Shown piece by piece: positions 7,308 to 13,769 of a DNA stretch of 15,568 nt. The stretch is from NCBI GenBank assembly GCA_031264885.1, contig JAISDM010000176.1, positions 1 to 15,568 of the forward strand, read 5' to 3'. The DNA is from Peptococcaceae bacterium (lineage in GTDB: Bacteria; Bacillota; Peptococcia; DRI-13; UBA5745). Position 1 is the first letter of the stretch. The number at the start of each line of letters is the position of its first letter. The notes beneath the pieces are model-generated. The model was not told the DNA's origin and searched no databases. It was given only the letters and a program-made list of their open reading frames with translations. The position numbers were made by a program, and so were the translations under genes.

Positions 7308-7793
7308 TCACCATTTTTCCGCCAGCATCAGGAAGCCCGGTATCCACGCGGTCACAATGCCCTCGATGATGGCCAGCGCGGGCACGAATTTCTTCAGGTC
7401 TTTTTTAAGTACGCACTCGATGAAGCCGGTCAGCCACAGAACCCCCCAGGCCAGCCATATGAGCGCCATGCGCCAGTCCGCTCTGTCGATGTAGGCGCAG
7501 GGAATGGTGTTGACGGCGACAAAGAGGCTGAACCAGCCGTAGGGCCGGGTGTCCAGCTCAAAGATATTGTTCAGAGCCGAAAAAAGGTACGTGAAGCCGA
7601 ACAGCAGACCTGTCGCCGCGGCATAGTATTCGCCGGAAGCTATGGCAAAGGTGTTCGCCGTCACCGAGACGGCGCCGGTGAAGATATTCATGACGGCCGG
7701 GGCTTTGCCCCCGACGTTCTGCAAACGGCAGACACCGTTGTTGATCAGCACGATGCCTACGTATAATAAACACAATCCTAACGCTGTGCCCAT
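7308..7793 (-). CDS. ureI: UreI/AmiS-family urea channel
   Basis: A 161-residue integral membrane protein with about six hydrophobic segments. The family signature is clear: 'LLFGFTYLFSALNNIFELDTRPYGWFSLFVAVNTIP', plus an N-terminal 'LLYVGIVLINNG' and a C-terminal 'WLAWGVLWLTGFIE'. UreI forms a hexameric inner-membrane channel letting urea reach cytoplasmic urease. In Helicobacter pylori the channel opens in acid through periplasmic histidines; this protein contains no histidine, so it is predicted to be ungated, as reported for Streptococcus salivarius UreI. The ATG at 7793 has a GAGGG site about ten bases upstream. It sits between ureC and ureE, separated from ureC by a repeat array and from ureE by four bases. 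Confidence 0.93.
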   Translation of the reverse strand: MGTALGLCLLYVGIVLINNGVCRLQNVGGKAPAVMNIFTGAVSVTANTFAIASGEYYAAATGLLFGFTYLFSALNNIFELDTRPYGWFSLFVAVNTIPCAYIDRADWRMALIWLAWGVLWLTGFIECVLKKDLKKFVPALAIIEGIVTAWIPGFLMLAEKW

Positions 7794-7831
7794 ATTCTTA
7801 ATCCCTCTTTCTTATTCCTCCATAATGGGAT

Positions 7832-7974
7832 CCGTAATCATAGGACCCGTAATCATAGGACCCGCAATCCGTCAAAGCAGGATCCGTAATCATAGAATCC
7901 GCAATCCGTCAAAGCAGGACCGCAATCATAGAATCCGCAATCCGTCAAAACAGGAACGCAATCCGTCAAAACAG
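7832..7974. repeat. Composite direct-repeat array between ureC and ureI
   Basis: Two short units alternate. Unit a (CCGTAATCATAGGAC and variants) lies at 7832-7846, 7847-7861, 7884-7898 and 7920-7934. Unit b (CGCAATCCGTCAAAGCAGGA and variants) lies at 7863-7882, 7900-7919, 7936-7955 and 7957-7974. The order is a-a-b-a-b-a-b-b. The last b unit overlaps the ureC stop codon, so the array looks like serial duplication starting at the ureC 3' end. Units abut without unique spacers, so it is not a CRISPR. Confidence 0.9.
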
Positions 7975-9684
7975 ACTGTACAGCTGCGCCAGCGGCAGAA
8001 CCTCCGCCGGGGCGGAATCCACCTTTACGCCGTCCACCTTGACCTCGTATGTCTCCGGATCCACGTCGATGGCGGGCGTGGCGCCGTTGAACCGCATGTC
8101 GGACTTGGACAGATCCCGGCAGCCTTTTACCGGCAAAACCCGCTTGCGCAGGCCCAGTTTCTCCGGCACGCCTCCGCGGAGGGCGGCCTGGGACACGAAG
8201 GTGATGCAAGCGTCATACTTCGCCGCGCCGTGGGCGCCGAACATGTGCCTGTAGAAGACGGGCTGGGGCGTGGGAATGGAGGCGTTGGGATCGCCCATCT
8301 TGGAGGCCGTGATCATGCCGCCTTTGATGACCATGTCGGGCTTCACGCCAAAAAAAGCCGGGTTCCACAGCACCAGGTCCGCGAATTTGCCTTTCTCCAC
8401 CGAGCCCACATAATCCGCGACGCCGTGGGTGAGCGCCGGGTTGATGGTGTACTTGGAGATATACCGCTTCACGCGGTAGTTGTCGCAGCCGCCGGTTTCC
8501 TCCGGGAGCGGGCCGCGCTGCTGTTTCATCTTGCCGGCCGTCTGCCAGGTGCGGGTGATGACCTCGCCGATCCGGCCCATGGCCTGCGAGTCTGAGCTCA
8601 TCATGCTGAAAACGCCCATGTCGTGCAGCACGTCCTCGGCCGCGATGGTTTCGGGGCGGATGCGCGAATCCGCGAAGGCCACATCCTCGGGGATTTTTTT
8701 GTCCAGATGGTGGCAGACCATCAGCATGTCCATGTGTTCGTCCAGGGTGTTGACGGTGAAAGGCATCGTGGGGTTGGTGGAGGAGGGCAGCACATTGGGG
8801 AAGGCCGCCGCCTTGATGATGTCGGGCGCGTGCCCGCCTCCCGCGCCTTCGGTGTGGTAGGTGTGGATAACGCGCCCGGCTATGGCGTCGAGGGTGTCTT
8901 CCACGCAGCCGGCCTCGTTGAGGGTGTCGGTATGTATGGCGACCTGAACGTCATACGCCTCCGCAACGGTCAGCGCCGCGTCGATCACCGCCGGGGTGGA
9001 GCCCCAGTCCTCGTGTATCTTCAGACCCATCGCGCCCGCCTCGATCTGTTCGGCCAGGGGCGCGCGCGCGGAGCAGTTGCCCTTGGCCAGGTAGCCCAGG
9101 TTCATGGGGTATTCCTCCGACGCCTTGAGCATCATGCCCAGGTTCCAGGGGCCGGGTGTGCAGGTCGTGGCGTTGGTGCCGTCGGCCGGGCCCGTGCCGC
9201 CGCCGATCATGGTGGTGACGCCGCTGTAGAGAGCGGTGTCGATCTGCTGGGGGCAGATAAAATGAATGTGGGTGTCGATGCCGCCGGCGGTTACGATGAG
9301 CCCCTCGCCGGCCAGCGCCTCTGTGGAAGCGCCTACGACCATGCCGGGGGTCACGCCGTCCATGATGTCCGGGTTGCCCGCCTTGCCGACGCCCGCGATT
9401 TTACCGTCTTTAATGCCTATGTCCGCCTTGAATATGCCTGTGTAGTCGATGACCACCGCGTTCGTGATCACCAAGTCCAGATCGCCGCCGCCACTGGTCG
9501 TATTGGCGGATTGCCCCATGCCGTCGCGGATGGTCTTGCCGCCGCCGAATTTAATCTCGTCGCCGTATACGGTGAAATCCCTCTCGATTTCCACCAGGAG
9601 TCCGGTGTCGGCCAGCCGGATTTGGTCGCCCGTTGTGGGGCCGAACATCATCGCGTAGCTTTTGCCGGATAATTTGACGCTCAT
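7966..9684 (-). CDS. ureC: Urease alpha (catalytic) subunit UreC
   Basis: A 572-residue nickel amidohydrolase that splits urea into ammonia and carbamate. All active-site residues are present, each offset +5 from Klebsiella numbering: His139 and His141 ('GGIDTHIHFICPQQ'), carbamylated Lys222 and His224 ('GLKIHEDWG'), His251 ('VAIHTDTLNE'), His277 ('HTYHTEGAGGGH'), flap Cys324 and His325 ('MVCHHLD'), and Asp365. The enzyme should therefore be active once loaded with nickel. The ATG at 9684 is preceded by AGGAGGGA. Upstream, an 8-base tandem repeat fills most of the 64-base gap from ureB; downstream, the repeat array at 7832-7974 runs into its stop codon. As ureA and ureB are separate genes, this is the common three-subunit bacterial form. 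Confidence 0.99.
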   Translation of the reverse strand: MSVKLSGKSYAMMFGPTTGDQIRLADTGLLVEIERDFTVYGDEIKFGGGKTIRDGMGQSANTTSGGGDLDLVITNAVVIDYTGIFKADIGIKDGKIAGVGKAGNPDIMDGVTPGMVVGASTEALAGEGLIVTAGGIDTHIHFICPQQIDTALYSGVTTMIGGGTGPADGTNATTCTPGPWNLGMMLKASEEYPMNLGYLAKGNCSARAPLAEQIEAGAMGLKIHEDWGSTPAVIDAALTVAEAYDVQVAIHTDTLNEAGCVEDTLDAIAGRVIHTYHTEGAGGGHAPDIIKAAAFPNVLPSSTNPTMPFTVNTLDEHMDMLMVCHHLDKKIPEDVAFADSRIRPETIAAEDVLHDMGVFSMMSSDSQAMGRIGEVITRTWQTAGKMKQQRGPLPEETGGCDNYRVKRYISKYTINPALTHGVADYVGSVEKGKFADLVLWNPAFFGVKPDMVIKGGMITASKMGDPNASIPTPQPVFYRHMFGAHGAAKYDACITFVSQAALRGGVPEKLGLRKRVLPVKGCRDLSKSDMRFNGATPAIDVDPETYEVKVDGVKVDSAPAEVLPLAQLYSLF

Positions 9685-9700
9685 GATCCTTCCCTCCTTA

Positions 9701-9740
9701 TGCTTATTTGCTTATTTGCTTATTTGCTTATTCGCTTATT
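9701..9740. repeat. 8-base tandem repeat (five units) before the ureC ribosome site
   Basis: TGCTTATT is repeated exactly four times (9701-9732), followed by a fifth unit with C for the first T (9733-9740). On the transcribed strand this reads AATAAGCA and lies just upstream of the ureC Shine-Dalgarno, after the ureB stop. Copy-number change would alter intergenic spacing but not a reading frame. Confidence 0.95.
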
Positions 9741-9748
9741 GAACAAAT

Positions 9749-10111
9749 TCATTCGACAAAACCCTTTTCACGGGCGGCGTTCAATGATTTATGAAGGGAC
9801 GCGGGGCCGGCTTGCCCCGCCGTCAGGCCGTTCAGGCCGAATACCCGCTTGCGGCCGCCCAGCTCCGTCAGCTGAACCGTCTTTGTCTCGCCCGGCTCGA
9901 AGCGCGCGGAGGTTCCGGAGGGAATGTCCAGCCTCATGCCATAAGCCGCCTGCCGGTCGAAACGGAGCAGCTTATTCACCTCAAAGAAATGAAAATGGGA
10001 ACCCACCTGCACAGGCCGGTCGCCCTGGTTGGAAACGGCGACGCTCGCTGTCTGTCTGCCCTCATTCAGAATAATATCGCGTTCCCTGGTGATGATTTCG
10101 CCTGGTATCAC
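9749..10111 (-). CDS. ureB: Urease beta subunit UreB
   Basis: A 120-residue structural subunit of urease. Diagnostic text: 'MIPGEII' at the start, 'VSNQGDRPVQVGSHFHFFEVN' (residues 27-46) and 'FDRQAAYGMRLDIPSGTSARFEPGE' (51-75), then 'VQLTELGGRKRVFGLNGL'. Length is typical of the stand-alone bacterial subunit. The start is GTG at 10111 with an AAAGGA site about ten bases upstream, 19 bases after the ureA stop. It assembles with UreA and UreC into (ABC)3 units. No missing elements. The C-terminal tail (about residues 100-120) is variable in the family. Confidence 0.98.
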   Translation of the reverse strand: MIPGEIITRERDIILNEGRQTASVAVSNQGDRPVQVGSHFHFFEVNKLLRFDRQAAYGMRLDIPSGTSARFEPGETKTVQLTELGGRKRVFGLNGLTAGQAGPASLHKSLNAAREKGFVE

Positions 10112-10130
10112 GCTTACACCGTCCTTTCCG

Positions 10131-10451
10131 TTATTGCGCCGTGACCGCGGCCGCGATCGGGTCGTGTACGGTCACCAGCTTGGTGCCGTCTTTGAATGTA
10201 GCCTCGATTTGAACCTCATGGATCATTTCCGCCACGCCGTCCATGACATCGTCCGCGGTCAGAATCCGGGTTCCCAGTTCCATCAGTTCCGTGACCCGCT
10301 TGCCGTCTCTGGCGTATTCCAGCAGTTCCGAGCTGATGAGCGCCACCGACTCCACATAGTTGAGCTTCAGCCCCCTGGCCTTGCGCTGCTTTGCCAGCTC
10401 CCCGGCAGTATGCAGCATGAGTTTTTCCATTTCCTTGGGAGACAATCGCAT
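10131..10451 (-). CDS. ureA: Urease gamma subunit UreA
   Basis: A 106-residue subunit, first gene of the operon. Family text: 'MRLSPKEMEKLMLHTAGELAKQRKARGLKLNYVESVALIS' at the N-terminus, 'GTRILTADDVMDGVAEMIHEVQIEATFKDGTKLVTVHDPI' at the C-terminus. The ATG at 10451 is chosen because the homology starts there and a strong AGGAGGTG site lies about six bases upstream; the frame is open for 16 more codons, but that stretch is the leader. It packs against UreC to build the trimeric enzyme core. The promoter and leader hairpin upstream (10479-10567) would drive all eight urease genes. Confidence 0.98.
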   Translation of the reverse strand: MRLSPKEMEKLMLHTAGELAKQRKARGLKLNYVESVALISSELLEYARDGKRVTELMELGTRILTADDVMDGVAEMIHEVQIEATFKDGTKLVTVHDPIAAAVTAQ

Positions 10452-10478
10452 ACCGGACACCTCCTTTATAATATAATA

Positions 10479-10531
10479 AAGCACAAAGACGCGCCTCACC
10501 CCTCCCGGGATGAAAACACGTCTTTGTGCTT
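10479..10531 (-). promoter_or_regulatory. Perfect 13-base inverted repeat in the urease leader
   Basis: AAGCACAAAGACG at 10479-10491 is exactly mirrored at 10519-10531 with a 27-base spacer. On the minus strand it begins within one or two bases of the predicted transcript start and ends just before the AT-rich run leading to the ureA ribosome site. It could be a 5' stem-loop that stabilises the message or an operator. No T-run follows that would make it a standard terminator. Confidence 0.8.
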
Positions 10532-10538
10532 CGAACCC

Positions 10539-10567
10539 ATTCTAGCATTTCGGCCCAGCCGTGTCAA
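10539..10567 (-). promoter_or_regulatory. Near-consensus sigma-A promoter of the urease operon
   Basis: On the minus strand, TTGACA (10567-10562), a 17-base spacer and TAGAAT (10544-10539) match the consensus at eleven of twelve positions. The predicted start is near 10531-10532, about 80 bases before the ureA ATG. Such a strong core promoter suggests high or constitutive expression unless a repressor or the leader hairpin limits it. Confidence 0.85.
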
Positions 10568-10578
10568 CGAATATTTTC

Positions 10579-10855
10579 TGCGACTCGTAATTTGGAAATT
10601 CACGTCGTCAAGGACGGGCGGCAGAATGCCGCCCCTACTGTTCTTGATTTAAATCCGCCCAAATTTTGGGCGAAAAGCGGATAACAGTATATACGAATCC
10701 GCTTCCAAGGGATATTTTAACGCGGATTCGTATGATGCCGGTGCGGCATACACAGTACCGTAGGGGCGGCATTCTGCCGCCCGAAAACCCGGATTCGCCC
10801 ATATCTGCTCAGGCGTGTTTCGTAAATCGCGCCAAATTACAAATTACGAATCGCA
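10579..10855. repeat. Nested inverted-repeat element (MITE-like) between divergent promoters
   Basis: Three inverted-repeat layers are nested. The outer arms, 10579-10600 and 10834-10855, match at 19 of 22 positions. The middle arms, 10616-10638 and 10760-10782, are perfect 23-base copies of the GGGCGGCA family. The inner arms are ATACGAATCCGC (10691-10702) and its mirror (10722-10733). ATATTTT flanks the whole at 10571-10577 and 10859-10865, a possible 7-base target duplication. No protein is encoded. A further small hairpin with arms CGCCCAAA/TTTGGGCG lies at about 10656-10672. Confidence 0.75.
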
Positions 10856-10893
10856 TGGATATTTTGGAAGCGGTGGCAAAACTTCTTCGCCCG

Positions 10894-10902
10894 TGCTATA
10901 CT
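10894..10902 (+). promoter_or_regulatory. Extended -10 promoter for the ATPase gene
   Basis: TGCTATACT (TATACT at 10897-10902 with an upstream TG) fits an extended -10 element; the -35 region near 10874-10879 is poor. The predicted start near 10909 leaves about 47 bases before the ATG at 10956. A very similar TGCTATAAT lies upstream of the amidohydrolase gene. Confidence 0.5.
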
Positions 10903-10955
10903 GGGTTCAAGGAACCACAGACGGATGTGTCGGATATATAGAAAGTGAGGCCATT

Positions 10956-12674
10956 ATGCCGGAGAAACCGAAAAAAATCCCATATGGGATCAGCAATTAC
11001 AGGATGATCGCGTTGGATGGTTATGTCTATGTGGACAAGACGGGGTATATCGAACGCTTGGAGCAGTACGGCGCGCCTTATCTCTTCTTCCTGCGTCCGA
11101 GGCGCTTCGGAAAGAGTCTGTTCACCTCCGTGCTCAATTGTTATTACGACGCGAAGGAGAAAGACTGCTTCGACGCTTATTTCAGCGGCACGTACATCGG
11201 TGAGCATCCAACGGAGTTGCGTAACCGGTACCTTATGCTGAATTTTGATTTCTCCGGGGTGGACACGGACACGCCGGAGGGTATGGTCAAGAGCTTCGGG
11301 AGCATCACCCGCAGATTCATTGATTTGTTCACTAAAAAATACGGGATTGATTATGTATGCCGGGAAGATGACATGCCTGGGGATACGCTTGACGGGCTTT
11401 TGAGCGCTGTGGAAATGGAGACGCGGACACCCGTTTACGTCGTCATTGATGAGTATGACCATTTTGCCAATGAACTTCTGAGCTTCCGGATCGACTTGTT
11501 CAAGGAGTCCGTCAGCAAGACCGGATTCGTCCGCAGGTGGTTTGAAATCCTCAAGAAATACACCAAAACTTCTGTTGCGCGCATCTTCGCCACAGGTGTG
11601 AGCCCGATTACATTGGACAGCTTAACGAGCGGCTTTAACATCGCGGCTGACATCACCATGGACGCGAGGTTCAACGGAATGATGGGTTTCACGGAGGATG
11701 AGGTCAGAGGGATCATTCGATCGGCGGCGGAATTCCCTGGCGGCGAAGGTGAGACCGACGCATTGATGAAGATCCTGGCGGGGCATTACAACGGGTATCT
11801 GTTTTCAAAGGATGGCGATACCAGGATGTTCAACAGCAATATGATCCTGTATTACCTTAATTCTTATCTTATGACCGGGAAAGCCCCCGGCACACTGATC
11901 GACAAAAATCTCGCGAGCGACTACGCGAAGCTGGGGAATATGTTTGATCTCGCGGACGATACCGGCGGCAGGCAGGTTCTTGAGGCCATTTTGAGCGGAG
12001 AGACCGTGTCCGCGGTGATCACGGAGCAGTTCAGTATGGAATGGGACTTCACCGAGGAGGACTTAGCGTCGCTGCTCTTTTACATGGGACTGCTGACCAT
12101 TGACACGGCTGACGCGGACGGCAGCGTGAATCTGAAGGTTCCGAACACGGTCATGAAGGAGCTTTATTTCACCTATTTCATCAAAAAATTGGAGGATGAG
12201 GCCAAATTCCGGATTCAATCCGGCGCGCTGCGAACCGCCATGGAGGACATCGCCTCCGCCGGGTCAAACGGGAAGTTCGTCAGCCTGATGGAGGAATTGC
12301 TGCGCGCTTTGTCCAACCGGGATTACCGGCATTTCAACGAGACGCACATCCGCCTCATTATGTACGCGTACTTGAGTATGAGCCGGTTATTCACCGTCAA
12401 GTCGGAATACGAAGTACCGGGCGGGTATATCGACATCGCCCTGCTTCCGAACAACCGGTACAGCGTTGACTATTACGCGATCATTGAGTTGAAGTACGTC
12501 AAAAAGGGCGAGTATCAGGAGAGCGGCGGCAAGGCGGCGGAAGCGAAGCTTGCCGAAGCGGCCGCGCAGTTGAATAGGTACGCTCCGGCGCCTGAGCTGA
12601 CCGCGCTTCCAAAGCTGAAAAAATGGGCGCTGGTCTTCGCCGGCGATCAATGCGTCGTGAATGAAGAAATATAA
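10956..12674 (+). CDS. AAA-ATPase-like protein with C-terminal PD-(D/E)XK nuclease domain
   Basis: A 572-residue protein of the AAA-ATPase_like/PDDEXK_9 type, abundant and often multicopy in gut Clostridia and Bacteroidota, with no agreed function. The start ATG at 10956 has GTGAGG five bases upstream. Domains: a nucleotide-binding N-terminus with 'LRPRRFGKSLF' (Walker A-like, 46-56), Walker B 'VVIDEYD' (162-168) and 'IFATGVSPI' (sensor-like, 210-218); then a helical middle; then a C-terminal nuclease-like fold with 'EVPGGYIDIALLP' (D493) and 'AIIELKYVKKGE' (E511, K513) as the D...ExK set. Both active sites look intact. It is a single gene with its own promoter, next to a MITE-like element. 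Roles in mobile-element biology or defence have been suggested for such proteins; nothing here decides it. Confidence 0.9.
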   Translation: MPEKPKKIPYGISNYRMIALDGYVYVDKTGYIERLEQYGAPYLFFLRPRRFGKSLFTSVLNCYYDAKEKDCFDAYFSGTYIGEHPTELRNRYLMLNFDFSGVDTDTPEGMVKSFGSITRRFIDLFTKKYGIDYVCREDDMPGDTLDGLLSAVEMETRTPVYVVIDEYDHFANELLSFRIDLFKESVSKTGFVRRWFEILKKYTKTSVARIFATGVSPITLDSLTSGFNIAADITMDARFNGMMGFTEDEVRGIIRSAAEFPGGEGETDALMKILAGHYNGYLFSKDGDTRMFNSNMILYYLNSYLMTGKAPGTLIDKNLASDYAKLGNMFDLADDTGGRQVLEAILSGETVSAVITEQFSMEWDFTEEDLASLLFYMGLLTIDTADADGSVNLKVPNTVMKELYFTYFIKKLEDEAKFRIQSGALRTAMEDIASAGSNGKFVSLMEELLRALSNRDYRHFNETHIRLIMYAYLSMSRLFTVKSEYEVPGGYIDIALLPNNRYSVDYYAIIELKYVKKGEYQESGGKAAEAKLAEAAAQLNRYAPAPELTALPKLKKWALVFAGDQCVVNEEI

Positions 12675-12734
12675 TAAAAACAGTAACAAAAAATGCGCCT
12701 GTAAAATTGGGTGTATCCGTTGCATCCATTCTTC

Positions 12735-12761
12735 GTCATTCCGGGCTTATCCCGGAATGAC
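12735..12761. repeat. Hairpin repeat, CATTCCGGG type
   Basis: GTCATTCCGGG, loop CTTAT, CCCGGAATGAC form a perfect 11-base stem 60 bases after the ATPase stop. No T-run follows, so it is a weak candidate terminator. Related sequences recur at 13232-13252 (arms ATTCTGGG/CCCAGAAT), around 13278-13290 (gattccgggaca) and near 13408 (cccggaatgacg), so it is another dispersed palindromic repeat family. Confidence 0.8.
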
Positions 12762-12812
12762 GGGATGGTCGAAAAAAGGTCGAAAAAATTTATCTTACGG
12801 ACTGTTTGGTTA

Positions 12813-12841
12813 TTGACTATGCGTTTTAGGAATGGTAGAAT
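12813..12841 (+). promoter_or_regulatory. Promoter-like sequence with no obvious gene downstream
   Basis: TTGACT (12813-12818), a 17-base spacer and TAGAAT (12836-12841) match the sigma-A consensus at ten of twelve positions. The predicted start is near 12848. Downstream there is only a 13-codon reading frame (12881-12922) before the palindromic element at 12950-13094. It may drive a small RNA or be a leftover of a lost gene. Confidence 0.5.
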
Positions 12842-12949
12842 TATTTCGAAAATTGAAATTTTGGCGCGGAAAGCGGAGATATGAAGCGAACCGGTATTTT
12901 GCCGATGGGCCGGATCCGTTGAGCGGTAGGTCTTGGCGCCGATTCCGGA

Positions 12950-13094
12950 AAGGTATAGGTTTCTGGAAAACATGTTTTATACATTTAATCCATAATATGG
13001 TGTGATTGGATGTGAAAAAACCCCGGATTTCTCAATCCGGGGCGTCCAAAAATCACATATATTAACATTTATTGACTTTCCAGAAACCTATACC
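12950..13094. repeat. 145-base palindromic element with nested hairpins
   Basis: The outer arms are a perfect 18-base inverted repeat, GGTATAGGTTTCTGGAAA at 12950-12967 and its mirror at 13077-13094. Inside, GTGATT (13002-13007) pairs with AATCAC (13050-13055), and CCCCGGAT/ATCCGGGG (13021-13028 and 13035-13042) form the core hairpin. It encodes no protein. It looks like a small non-autonomous mobile element or a structured RNA. Confidence 0.8.
13015..13042 (-). terminator. Rho-independent terminator-like hairpin on the minus strand
   Basis: Read on the minus strand, CCCCGGAT, loop TGAGAA, ATCCGGGG is followed directly by six T residues (complement of 13015-13020). There is no matching T-run on the plus strand. 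No protein gene on the minus strand leads into it, so a short RNA starting somewhere to the right is possible, or the hairpin is just part of the palindromic element. Confidence 0.55.
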
Positions 13095-13116
13095 TTGCTG
13101 GAAAATGAACATGCCG

Positions 13117-13217
13117 ATCCGCGCGGCGGCGGGGGCAGATGCCGCGCGGATATCCGGTTCCCGTTTCAGAGACCGCTCGTAGGGGCGGCATTCTGCCGCC
13201 CGGGACCATCCGGAAAC
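13117..13217. repeat. Two palindromes, including a lone GGGCGGCA-family copy
   Basis: ATCCGCGCGGC at 13117-13127 is perfectly mirrored at 13141-13151. At 13179-13201 lies an exact copy of the 23-base GGGCGGCA-family unit. Its match with the copy at 4133 continues beyond the palindrome: 13179-13217 and 4133-4171 agree at 38 of 39 positions, so the repeat family carries a flanking conserved segment (gggacc.tccggaaac). Confidence 0.85.
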
Positions 13218-13569
13218 TATCATATCTTGTCATTCTGGGCTTGTCCCAGAATCCAGGTTCCTTGGTTTATCATTTTTGGATTCCGGGACAAGCCTGGAGT
13301 CGAACCTGACCGCGCCCAGTGGGCGAGGGAGGGAAGGTGAGACTGGGCAGGCACGTGGTGAAATCAAGCGTCGCAAGACGCGCAGATTGAGCCCGTGTCC
13401 TAACCCGGAATGACGGGGGATAGACAGGCCCGGCAATATTTAGAGTGCGTTTCCATGTTGTGTTAAGGATGCGATTTTTGTTGTTTTCGGAGGGTCTGGC
13501 CCGTCCCTTGAATGAACAGTAAACAGGAACAGAGATACCTTTCTGACCGCGACGGCGCTTAGACGGTTT
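13218..13569. other. Gene-poor stretch with repeat fragments
   Basis: Apart from the CATTCCGGG-type repeat fragments (13232-13252, around 13278, around 13408) I see no gene, tRNA or recognisable riboswitch. Short open frames on both strands lack ribosome sites and protein-like composition. Confidence 0.6.
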
Positions 13570-13610
13570 TGAAAATTTTCTATTTGGGCAATTTTCAGTC
13601 AATGTATAAA
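13570..13610 (+). promoter_or_regulatory. Possible operator and -10 element upstream of the GPH transporter
   Basis: TGAAAATT (13570-13577) and AATTTTCA (13590-13597) form a perfect 8-base inverted repeat with a 12-base spacer. Eight bases on is TGTATAAA (TATAAA at 13605-13610, with upstream TG), a fair extended -10. The inverted repeat covers the -35 position, as a repressor site would. Low certainty. Confidence 0.35.
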
Positions 13611-13655
13611 CAGAGAAATTTTTTCATAGGTTTATGAGGAGAGGAGGTGTGTGTC

Positions 13656-13673
13656 ATGACGGATACGTCCTGA
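13656..13673 (+). other. Five-codon mini-frame with a strong ribosome site (possible leader peptide)
   Basis: GGAGGTG at 13643-13649 lies six bases before ATG, which opens MTDTS and a TGA stop. This is the best ribosome site in the region, and the mini-frame is in the same frame as the transporter gene, 114 bases ahead of its likely TTG start. It may be a translated leader or the relic of a longer N-terminus cut off by the stop. Confidence 0.4.
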
Positions 13674-13769
13674 TTCAACGGGCGCTGGAATCGGAGCTTG
13701 TACAGGGCAAGAAACATCATTCTTTCGGAATCCCGTCAAAAAAACCTGATTTTGAGAGGAGCGTTTCAT

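Noticed and set aside
7832..7974. Possible CRISPR array
   Set aside because: Units are contiguous, of two kinds and degenerate, without unique spacers of constant length; no cas genes are nearby. It fits tandem duplication.
8623..9672. Long plus-strand open frame opposite ureC
   Set aside because: Antisense shadow of a perfectly conserved ureC; GC-rich third positions remove stop codons on the other strand.
10815..10955. N-terminal extension of the ATPase gene from an upstream ATG at 10815
   Set aside because: It would begin inside the MITE-like element, has no ribosome site and spans the likely promoter; homology and GTGAGG support the ATG at 10956.
12881..12922. 13-codon frame downstream of the orphan promoter
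   Set aside because: GGAG sits only two bases before the ATG and the peptide has no recognisable character; too weak to call.
12675..13769. tRNA, riboswitch or T-box in the gene-poor region
   Set aside because: I searched by eye for tRNA arms, T-box and common riboswitch cores and found none; a covariance-model scan would settle it.
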